64,000 nucleotides of DNA from a virus, in the IMG/VR virus record IMGVR_UViG_3300042558_003926, positions 124,001-188,000 of that record; one strand, given 5' to 3'. Position 1 is the first letter of the stretch. Each line of letters begins with the position of its first letter. Shown in pieces: positions 57,960-64,000 of this stretch. The notes under the pieces are model-generated. The model ran no database searches, was not told the origin of the DNA, and was given only the letters and a program-made list of their open reading frames with translations. The translations under genes were made by a program, and so were the position numbers.

Positions 57960-58568
57960 TTAAGCTATGTCAGTTGACTCTATTAGAGTGTAAGAAAAAG
58001 CGTTACCGTGTATCTTAGCAGCTTTCTTACATATCGACATGAATTGATCAAAATCTTTAACTCTTTTAAAAACCTGGCATCCTTCGCTCCAGTTTTCTAC
58101 CCACATTGAATCCTGTCCAGCTTTATGTATATTAATACCGAACATACCAGTGTCCGTTACTTTCTCCTCGTATATCATATCCCTATTTGCATCTCTCCAT
58201 ACAGTGACATTACCCTTTCTTTGGCAAAGAGCTTCATATTTACCCTGGTGCTTATCGATCATCCAAACACCTCGGTATTGTCCAGGAACTAATCTAGCAA
58301 CACCTTTCTTATTATGGAATTCCATGACACCTTTTTTGCCAGGATCACATGTACCTGCCCAGCAGAAGTATTGCCAATTTCCAGACTCATCCTTATACGA
58401 TATAGTTAAATGATCATCAAAAACGTTTGTTACCTTATCTGCAACACTGGGAGCGTTATTTCTAACACCAACAATGTTTACATCATAAGTCTTATTTGAA
58501 GCGTCTTCGAACCATTTATAGCCTTTACCTTTAATGGCTTTTTCAATCTGTTCCCTTGTGTAACTCAT
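57960..58568 (-). CDS. L,D-transpeptidase-like (YkuD-type) protein, 202 aa
   Basis: The C-terminal half has FGINIHKAG and then NWSEGCQVFKR, which fit the H-x-x...[S/T]-x-G-C-x pattern of the YkuD/L,D-transpeptidase fold (catalytic cysteine). Earlier segments (QYRGVWMIDKHQGKYEALCQR) are beta-rich. Such domains act on peptidoglycan peptides; related phage proteins are suspected endolysins. There is no signal peptide. It lies between the 46-aa gene and a promoter-like AAAGATAAATATATC at 58606-58620 on the minus strand. Confidence 0.7.
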   Translation of the reverse strand: MSYTREQIEKAIKGKGYKWFEDASNKTYDVNIVGVRNNAPSVADKVTNVFDDHLTISYKDESGNWQYFCWAGTCDPGKKGVMEFHNKKGVARLVPGQYRGVWMIDKHQGKYEALCQRKGNVTVWRDANRDMIYEEKVTDTGMFGINIHKAGQDSMWVENWSEGCQVFKRVKDFDQFMSICKKAAKIHGNAFSYTLIESTDIA

Positions 58569-58607
58569 AGTTTATTTTTCTTATTTTTAGTAGGATTCAT
58601 GATCCGA

Positions 58608-58617
58608 TATATTTATC
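58608..58617 (-). promoter_or_regulatory. GATAAATATA motif on the minus strand
   Basis: It lies 39 bases before the start of the L,D-transpeptidase-like gene at 58568 and resembles the T4 late core. Confidence 0.4.
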
Positions 58618-58627
58618 TTTTCCTGAC

Positions 58628-59080
58628 CTAATTTTTGTAATACTCTATCATTTTTAGAGCATTTTGAATTAACCAAGGATCTACTCCTGGTATTTTATTT
58701 AGAAAGTGAAGTTCGTACGTATAGCAGAGAACTTCTTCATTTCTAGGATCTAATTTAGAGCATAGCTGTTTGATGTATAGGTGCATGGATTCATGCACTA
58801 AAATAGCTGCTATATTGTAAATATTAGATCCTTTTATGTCATTAACAGATATGGTTATCATGGTGTCGCCTTCAGTTGTGGAAAATCCCCCATTCCAGTA
58901 TCCTATCGATTGACATGTCTCCAACAACATATTATACTTTTCAAGATCGTATTTTTTGATAATACTAATAGCGCTATCAACTTTATCTTTCCATCCATCA
59001 CCAACGTCTGCCACTTTAATCTGACCAAACGAATATGTTAGTGAAAGAGAGAATAGTATGGTTATAATTACATTCTTCAT
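58628..59080 (-). CDS. Secreted HExxH metallopeptidase-like protein, 150 aa
   Basis: A signal peptide MKNVIITILFSLSLTYSFGQ is followed by a small domain with AAILVHESMHLYIKQL, a zinc-protease-like HExxH motif. The third ligand could be a later Glu or His in EVLCYTYELHFL. It would act in the periplasm or outside. It overlaps the upstream gene by four bases. Confidence 0.72.
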   Translation of the reverse strand: MKNVIITILFSLSLTYSFGQIKVADVGDGWKDKVDSAISIIKKYDLEKYNMLLETCQSIGYWNGGFSTTEGDTMITISVNDIKGSNIYNIAAILVHESMHLYIKQLCSKLDPRNEEVLCYTYELHFLNKIPGVDPWLIQNALKMIEYYKN

Positions 59081-59529
59081 AGCTTCATTACTGCTTCATG
59101 TATTGCTTTTTTTAGAGCTGATGATACAGTCATTTTTTCGAATGGGATTCCTCCTTCTTTAACCTCAATCATTATCGCTCTAATCTCTGTTTCAGATTCT
59201 CCTATACCTTCGTAGCATTTCCCATTATAGTATAGTCTAACACCAACCTGAGTAACCGATTCTGTTTTTTCTACACCAACTATCCTTATTGTGGTCTTAG
59301 GTAATCCAAAGTAAAATACTTCAACATCGATGTCGTTTCCTTCATCGGATAAACAAAACTTTTGAGACACCTCATCTTCAACAATTTGTCTTATGCCAAA
59401 TCGGATGTCCCTGTTTCCCATCTCTTTTAGTTTTGCAGTATTGTAAACCGAATCAACATAAACACACTGCTGTGCTTGTAGGTTCAGACTAAATAGGGTT
59501 AGTCCGAAAAGTAAAATCACATTTTTCAT
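59077..59529 (-). CDS. Secreted protein of unknown function, 150 aa
   Basis: Signal peptide MKNVILLFGLTLFSLNLQAQ, then a beta-rich domain (DIDVEVFYFGLPKTTIRIVG; VTQVGVRLYYNGKCYEGIG) and a helical end (ALKKAIHEAVMKL). The sheet-helix alternation is slightly like CsgG-type proteins, but no motif is decisive. It lies in the same operon as the nuclease. Confidence 0.66.
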   Translation of the reverse strand: MKNVILLFGLTLFSLNLQAQQCVYVDSVYNTAKLKEMGNRDIRFGIRQIVEDEVSQKFCLSDEGNDIDVEVFYFGLPKTTIRIVGVEKTESVTQVGVRLYYNGKCYEGIGESETEIRAIMIEVKEGGIPFEKMTVSSALKKAIHEAVMKL

Positions 59530-60116
59530 TTTATTAGATATTTATTGTAATCTGTAGATGCTGGCTTTTCATTCTTGAAATAATATCTTTCAACTTTATC
59601 TCCATATCTTATTGTTTTGTAATATCCGTCAGGAACTGTTGCACCTGTTGGAAGTACTATTGACTTGGCTGTATATACACATCTGATCTCAACCACAACG
59701 GATTTGTTTGTTTTCGCTAATTCTCTTTCCCTTGCTTCCAATAACCTCCAGGTAGTTCTATTTAGATTCTCTTGCTGGAGTGAGCAATTTAAATATGTGA
59801 AAGTTCTGAATAACATCTCTTTGGTGCAGTTAAAATCTGCTGCCGGGGCAAGATGTCCCTTATCGTAGGGATTTCCCTCGTAATCTTTATTATCGGATGT
59901 CACAATCGAATCACAGATATAAAAGTCCATACCTGTTCTTGGTGCAGATCCATTTGGACACTGTACTGTATATCTGATAAATTTAGGTTGTTGTAGTTTC
60001 TCCGAATATACAATTTCAAACATGTCGGTTTTGATGTAGACCGAATCTCTCAATGACTCTTGCGAAAAAGAAAATAGTGGAAAAATGATAATTAAAGTAA
60101 GTAGTAGTTTTTTCAT
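59526..60116 (-). CDS. Secreted DNA/RNA non-specific endonuclease
   Basis: The 196-residue protein has a signal peptide (MKKLLLTLIIIFPLFSFSQ) and a beta-beta-alpha-metal nuclease domain of the NUC1/Serratia type: YDKGHLAPAADF (the DRGH-like motif with the catalytic His), then YLNCSLQQENLNRTTWRLLE with the metal-binding Asn. Family members cut both DNA and RNA and are usually exported. It may degrade extracellular or periplasmic nucleic acid. It sits between the large lectin gene and the small secreted genes. Confidence 0.88.
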   Translation of the reverse strand: MKKLLLTLIIIFPLFSFSQESLRDSVYIKTDMFEIVYSEKLQQPKFIRYTVQCPNGSAPRTGMDFYICDSIVTSDNKDYEGNPYDKGHLAPAADFNCTKEMLFRTFTYLNCSLQQENLNRTTWRLLEARERELAKTNKSVVVEIRCVYTAKSIVLPTGATVPDGYYKTIRYGDKVERYYFKNEKPASTDYNKYLIK

Positions 60117-61793
60117 TTAGTAATTTACTGTTGTTTTATAAGCTGGAGCGATGAGATAATAATTAGTACTCCCCCCACTCAAGGGTGAGTTTATTGTTAT
60201 CGATGATACACCCGGGATAGCTAATCTCATATCGGATGTATTTGCTATCAATGTGTTATATTGTGCTGTTGTATATAATTTTGATGGTGTCATACCTATC
60301 CAATTTGGCAGAAACCCAAATCTTCTTAAATTGATATATGTTTCATCAGCGACGTTTATCTTACCGTCGTAGTTAACGTCATATCTATTGTAATGAATAC
60401 TCTTAAGCGGGGTTGTACCTAAAATCAGCTTAGATACTTCAACCATATCATTTATATTTAAAGATGTGATTGGAGTTAAAGCATCTATTTGTATGTACCA
60501 TTCAGTTGCTGGGTTTGTAGGTTGGGAAAAACTATAATATCCGGAAGAATTAGTATATACTATTTGGTGTAATGCCCATGGTGTAAAATCATTGATATAA
60601 TCAAACTCTATAACATAAGGTAATGAGGTGTTTGCTAAATCGTTCCACTTGCCACCACCAACAAATTGGGTATAATCCTCAGTTCCTGAGTTGTTTGGTT
60701 CTCCTGGGTTCCAATTGGTATATTGGTTTGTCCTATATCTGTATGCGTACAGGTTAAATGTTCTATCAATTTCATCCACTGTAATTGCTCTATCGAAAAA
60801 CTGGATGAGACCTAATCTAAACGCTCCGAACCCGCCATGGCCCATATTGGTAGCATCATTCAGACCAAAAGCAAAATGTTGTTGTCCGTTACCACCATGT
60901 ATAAATGCGGCTTGGCGAGAAAAGTTAACACTACCAAAGCTTACATTATTAAGATATCCTCTCATAGTGGTTCCATCGTAAGTAATGCAGACCATATTCC
61001 AAGTATTAAGAGTGATAGCAGTACTCAATTGAACAATTCCGCTAGCGCTCCAAAAACCAACTCGTAATGTGTTAGATCCAGTAATCTCCATAATTGACTC
61101 GTGCCAACCTGACGATGGATTCGCAACATTTAATTCTGAAGCTATCACTCCATTTCCAGTAGGATAAACCCAAGCAACTACTGATATTGCTGTTGATGAG
61201 AACTGCGAAGATAAGTTATTAGTTATTGCATACTGATTAGACCCATTAAAGGCTAAGTATTTACCGCCCGTACTTGTATAGACTGGAGAATTGTATAGTG
61301 TTGCATTTACGGATGATTTTATATCCACTAAAGTTGATCCCGATGTGTAGGATGACACATCATAATCCGTCTTCAATCCACTAGTAACCTGTGTTTCTGT
61401 CCAACGATATCCCCCAACCGGTTCGGAATAAGTATATCCAGCAACTTTATCCTGATAGTATCCAATCCAACCCGATGGCCATGTATTAAACAAGAAGTTA
61501 TTTTCAGAAACATTAGAAACAGTTGCTAAGTGACCTCCCATGTTTTCACAAGCAGTTTTTGCGCTTGTCCAAGTCATCGATCCAGTAGAACGATAATATG
61601 AATGCCCGTTATAATTTGTTTGTGATGTAAATCCTACTAATGTCGGAGTGGTTCTTCTATATAATTTAATTGGCACATTTACAGCACCAGTTCCATCCGC
61701 GTTGTAGATATAACCGGAATGTGTAAAAGTTTGTGCATCTAGCGGTAACACACAAAATAATATTATTGCCCAACTAATAATCTTGTTCCACAT
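60117..61793 (-). CDS. Secreted C-type-lectin-like protein with a LamG insertion and dockerin-like end, 558 aa
   Basis: The signal peptide MWNKIISWAIILFCVLPLDAQ is followed by a C-type lectin segment (GHSYYRSTGSMTWTSAKTAC; WIGYYQDK; WTETQ). Next, residues about 145-345 look like a laminin-G/concanavalin domain (KYLAFNGSNQYAITNNL; ISVVAWVYPTG; WNMVCITYDGTTMRGYLN). The lectin then resumes (YTNWNPGEPNNSGTEDYTQF; GKWNDLA). A dockerin-like repeat follows (YDVNYDGKINVADETYINL). These parts suggest sugar binding outside the cell. The start overlaps the upstream gene's end. Confidence 0.84.
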   Translation of the reverse strand: MWNKIISWAIILFCVLPLDAQTFTHSGYIYNADGTGAVNVPIKLYRRTTPTLVGFTSQTNYNGHSYYRSTGSMTWTSAKTACENMGGHLATVSNVSENNFLFNTWPSGWIGYYQDKVAGYTYSEPVGGYRWTETQVTSGLKTDYDVSSYTSGSTLVDIKSSVNATLYNSPVYTSTGGKYLAFNGSNQYAITNNLSSQFSSTAISVVAWVYPTGNGVIASELNVANPSSGWHESIMEITGSNTLRVGFWSASGIVQLSTAITLNTWNMVCITYDGTTMRGYLNNVSFGSVNFSRQAAFIHGGNGQQHFAFGLNDATNMGHGGFGAFRLGLIQFFDRAITVDEIDRTFNLYAYRYRTNQYTNWNPGEPNNSGTEDYTQFVGGGKWNDLANTSLPYVIEFDYINDFTPWALHQIVYTNSSGYYSFSQPTNPATEWYIQIDALTPITSLNINDMVEVSKLILGTTPLKSIHYNRYDVNYDGKINVADETYINLRRFGFLPNWIGMTPSKLYTTAQYNTLIANTSDMRLAIPGVSSITINSPLSGGSTNYYLIAPAYKTTVNY

Positions 61794-63592
61794 GTTATTG
61801 TATAATTTAGAGTGTTTACTTTTATAGCCCAGGCTCCCCCTGCATTTATGTTAAATTTAAATCTTTTGGTTATGTTTATGTTAGTACCAAGACTAGGTAG
61901 AACAACATAAGGTGACTTTAATACCAAATCATTATAGTAACTTACATATGGAGAATAAACGAACAGTGCCATTATCTTCATGTCTATTCTTCTTCCGAAT
62001 TTTAGATCATACATACCACCAGCGATTAAAGCAGATCCTAGGAAAGGTGTTTTATAAACTTGCCCATATGATATTGTCCCCATATAAACTGCCTTCAGAT
62101 TCGGTATCTTCGGGAACATAAACATTTGACCTCCTGCTAATGTTCCGTAAATAGAACCTCTTCCTTCAAATCCTACCGATAATGTTCCAGATAAAAGACC
62201 AACACTTTTCTTATTTATCCATGCATGATATCCAGTTAGATTTGGCCCTTTCTGAGCAGATACGTAGTCTAGTAAACCCCCACGAGCAGTTTCTCCATCC
62301 CATCTCATATTGTGATACCCACCTGTTAATTTTAGTCCTGTTCTGACTTCAGAATTTTGAAAATTAAATCCAACAAAATCACTTGATGCTATTACAGTAG
62401 GCTTACCCCCATCCTTATTTTGATTTATAGTCTTCGTAGCTCCCTGTGTAATATTTGTTTGCCCACCTTGTTCTTCTTGAGGTTTCGTCGTTTCCTCCGA
62501 ATTTGTAGTGTTTCCATTTTCATTAGGAGATCCACTATTTGAATTTCCACCGGAGTTAGAGTTGCTATTTGTTGAATTGGTAGGAGTAGGAGTAGGAGTA
62601 GGATTACCGTTAGTTATTCCCTGATTCGTTTCTCCTTTTTCCCCTTGCCCGGAAGTACTAGACCCCATATTGCCATTCCCGACAGAGCCGCTAGGATTAT
62701 TATTGACAGTGCTATTGATATTAGTTCCATTGGTATTTGAATTTTGATTATTTACAGACGGCAAAGTCTGTGTATTTCCATTTTCATTTGATCCATTTTG
62801 AGCTGCATTGCTTCCTGTTGGTGTCTCACCTTGAGCTCCAGCATTTGAACCAGAGGTTCCAATTCCTCCATTGTTTGAGCCTCCTTCATTTGATCCAGAA
62901 GTGGCTTGATTTCCTCCATTAGTGTTACCTGTTCCATTAGTTCCATTTTGATTATTTGATGCGGTGCTATTGGAGATTCCCCCTGAATTTGAATTTGTAC
63001 CGGTGCTATTGCTTGTACTGGTCTCTGAGTTATTATTAGGATTTAAGTTACTGTTTGAACTTCCCGCATTATTTGTAGATCCGCCGGCATTAGTTCCACT
63101 ATTTACAGTTCCTGAAGCCGTCTGCTGAGAATTAGCATTCCCACCGTTATTATTCTTTTTATCCCCTTTTTTTTCCCGTGTATTTGATGAATTTGATGCT
63201 GCTGTTAAAGTTCCACTTAAAAAATCAGTAGCACCATTAGATAAATCCATGAGGGAAGAAAGAGAGTTAATTATACTTATAGTATTAAGAGCAACATCCT
63301 GAGCCATGTTTATCTGGCCGCCAAGTCCAATTATCTCAGAGCATGGAGATCCATTATATTGGGAAAATATATTATTAGCCCATGATTCAAAATTCCCATT
63401 GGAGAAGTCCTGCTGTGAAAAATTACCAATAAATCCATAGTATCCCACAGTAACAGTACCGTTTATTGGTACTATTAGATTTTTAATATTGCCAGTACAT
63501 GGATCAGTGTAAGAATAATTATACGTTTGCGCATTTGTTTTTAAAAAAGCAAACACCAAAAAAAATAAAGATATAGAAATTCTTATTCTCAC
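61763..63592 (-). CDS. Secreted Asn/Ser/Gly/Thr-rich protein with C-terminal barrel-like domain, 609 aa
   Basis: Signal peptide MRIRISISLFFLVFAFLKTN then AQ. Residues about 20-120 are a small domain; about 145-395 is a low-complexity region (Asn, Ser, Gly, Thr, with PTPTPTPT); about 400-609 has alternating hydrophobic strands (RTGLKLTGGYHNMRW; GTLSVGFEGRGSIYGTLAGG; MYDLKFGRRIDMKIMALFVY), as in outer-membrane barrels. The long repeat region could be a flexible exposed passenger. It overlaps both neighbours in the operon. Confidence 0.8.
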   Translation of the reverse strand: MRIRISISLFFLVFAFLKTNAQTYNYSYTDPCTGNIKNLIVPINGTVTVGYYGFIGNFSQQDFSNGNFESWANNIFSQYNGSPCSEIIGLGGQINMAQDVALNTISIINSLSSLMDLSNGATDFLSGTLTAASNSSNTREKKGDKKNNNGGNANSQQTASGTVNSGTNAGGSTNNAGSSNSNLNPNNNSETSTSNSTGTNSNSGGISNSTASNNQNGTNGTGNTNGGNQATSGSNEGGSNNGGIGTSGSNAGAQGETPTGSNAAQNGSNENGNTQTLPSVNNQNSNTNGTNINSTVNNNPSGSVGNGNMGSSTSGQGEKGETNQGITNGNPTPTPTPTNSTNSNSNSGGNSNSGSPNENGNTTNSEETTKPQEEQGGQTNITQGATKTINQNKDGGKPTVIASSDFVGFNFQNSEVRTGLKLTGGYHNMRWDGETARGGLLDYVSAQKGPNLTGYHAWINKKSVGLLSGTLSVGFEGRGSIYGTLAGGQMFMFPKIPNLKAVYMGTISYGQVYKTPFLGSALIAGGMYDLKFGRRIDMKIMALFVYSPYVSYYNDLVLKSPYVVLPSLGTNINITKRFKFNINAGGAWAIKVNTLNYTITCGTRLLVGQ

Positions 63593-64000
63593 CTTGGAAA
63601 TATCCCTTTCGATATAAGCCTAGTTACAACTCTTGATGAAGCTGTTTCTAAAGCTTTCTTTGTTGATATACCAACAGTAGATTGATTAAACTTCACATCA
63701 TCGCTAATGTCACCCAATATAGAAGATGTCTTGATTGTTACAGCTTCTCCCAGACCAGATCCAACTATAACCTGACTTGTTTCTGCATCAACGAATTTAA
63801 TCTGCAATCCTAATCTTGTAGTCTGATTTACTGTTTGCTGTCCATTTACCTTAATTATCTCATCTTCAGATACACTAAAGTCATAAACCTCTATATAAAC
63901 AAAATATTTAGCTAAAACCACATTACCTTTAACTTCAATCTTGTTCGAAGACACACCTTTATCTGAAGCCTTGTCCTGTGCGATCATCCTCTGCTTGATG
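63589..64000 (-). CDS. CsgG-like protein (partial, 5' end outside the window)
   Basis: About 136 codons are visible, and the frame stays open past 64000. Segments FVYIEVYDFSVS and LGLQIKFVDAETSQVIVGSGLGEA, with KALETASSRVVTRLIS at the end, resemble the CsgG family of outer-membrane pores. In curli systems CsgG exports amyloid subunits. It is the most upstream visible gene of the minus-strand secreted operon and overlaps the next gene by four bases. The fold assignment rests on weak motifs. Confidence 0.6.
   Translation of the reverse strand, partial: IKQRMIAQDKASDKGVSSNKIEVKGNVVLAKYFVYIEVYDFSVSEDEIIKVNGQQTVNQTTRLGLQIKFVDAETSQVIVGSGLGEAVTIKTSSILGDISDDVKFNQSTVGISTKKALETASSRVVTRLISKGIFPR

Noticed and set aside
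62500-63200. CRISPR array or tandem DNA repeat in the minus-strand gene
   Set aside because: The repeats are imperfect Asn/Ser/Gly/Thr-rich coding sequence in one open frame, without equal spacers.

Overview
The window looks like part of a large T4-like (myovirus-type) phage genome whose host is probably a member of the Bacteroidetes. Phage evidence: very dense, mostly one-strand coding with ATGA-type overlaps; class Ia ribonucleotide reductase; separate T4-style topoisomerase large and medium subunits; a clamp-like protein next to a family B DNA polymerase piece; a GIY-YIG homing endonuclease; a T5 A1-like phosphoesterase; dozens of small unknown genes. Bacteroidetes evidence: A-rich stretches instead of clear Shine-Dalgarno sites before most starts, and signal peptides that end in the AQ style usual in that phylum. 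No virion structural gene is certain here, so the phage assignment rests on gene content and architecture.

Layout. 1-16 kb holds DNA precursor and replication genes: end of a polymerase N-half, a dUTPase/dCTPase-like enzyme, nrdB, nrdA, adenylate kinase, TPR glycosyltransferase, topoisomerase subunits, UV endonuclease, DnaJ, clamp-like protein and the polymerase C-half. 16-25 kb holds a RimK-RimB-like fusion, a Ro60/TROVE-like vWA protein, a transglycosylase, a tmRNA gene and two genes that share an identical leader. 25-34 kb holds methylglyoxal synthase, phosphoesterases, a dCMP-hydroxymethylase-like protein, tandem small helical proteins, the homing endonuclease next to an RNase HII gene that needs recoding, and a GMP reductase/IMPDH-like enzyme. 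35-40 kb holds two giant fused glycosyltransferases. 40-50 kb is mainly small unknown genes plus a lipoprotein, tRNA-Lys, GH16 hydrolase and SpeD. 50-57.8 kb holds thymidylate synthase, a cytidylyltransferase, AAA ATPase, Thg1-like protein, HAD protein, an SGNH plus tyrosine-phosphatase fusion and thioredoxin. From 57.8 kb to the end everything is on the minus strand: a run of secreted or envelope proteins (CsgG-like, Asn/Ser/Gly-rich barrel protein, lectin/LamG/dockerin-like protein, nuclease, HExxH protein) and an L,D-transpeptidase-like protein.

How it may fit together. The main unexplained pattern is a short N-terminal leader with the form M-x-x-I/L-x-x-F-x-x-F/L and often an I/L-x-E just after it. 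It occurs on otherwise unrelated proteins: adenylate kinase, RimK-RimB, an RHH protein, a kinase-like protein, an ADP-ribosyltransferase-like protein, the SGNH-phosphatase and others. It resembles the capsid targeting sequence of T4 internal head proteins and the cleavage rule of the T4 prohead protease. Most of these genes also follow a recurring GATATATA/GATAAATA motif that looks like a late promoter. I infer a packaged and injected set of host-modifying proteins. Other notable points are a DNA polymerase split by about 14.5 kb, a tmRNA with a 31-residue tag, an RNase HII gene whose two frames join perfectly by a 7-base hop between GGC codons, signs of modified cytosine DNA, and the minus-strand envelope-protein operon.
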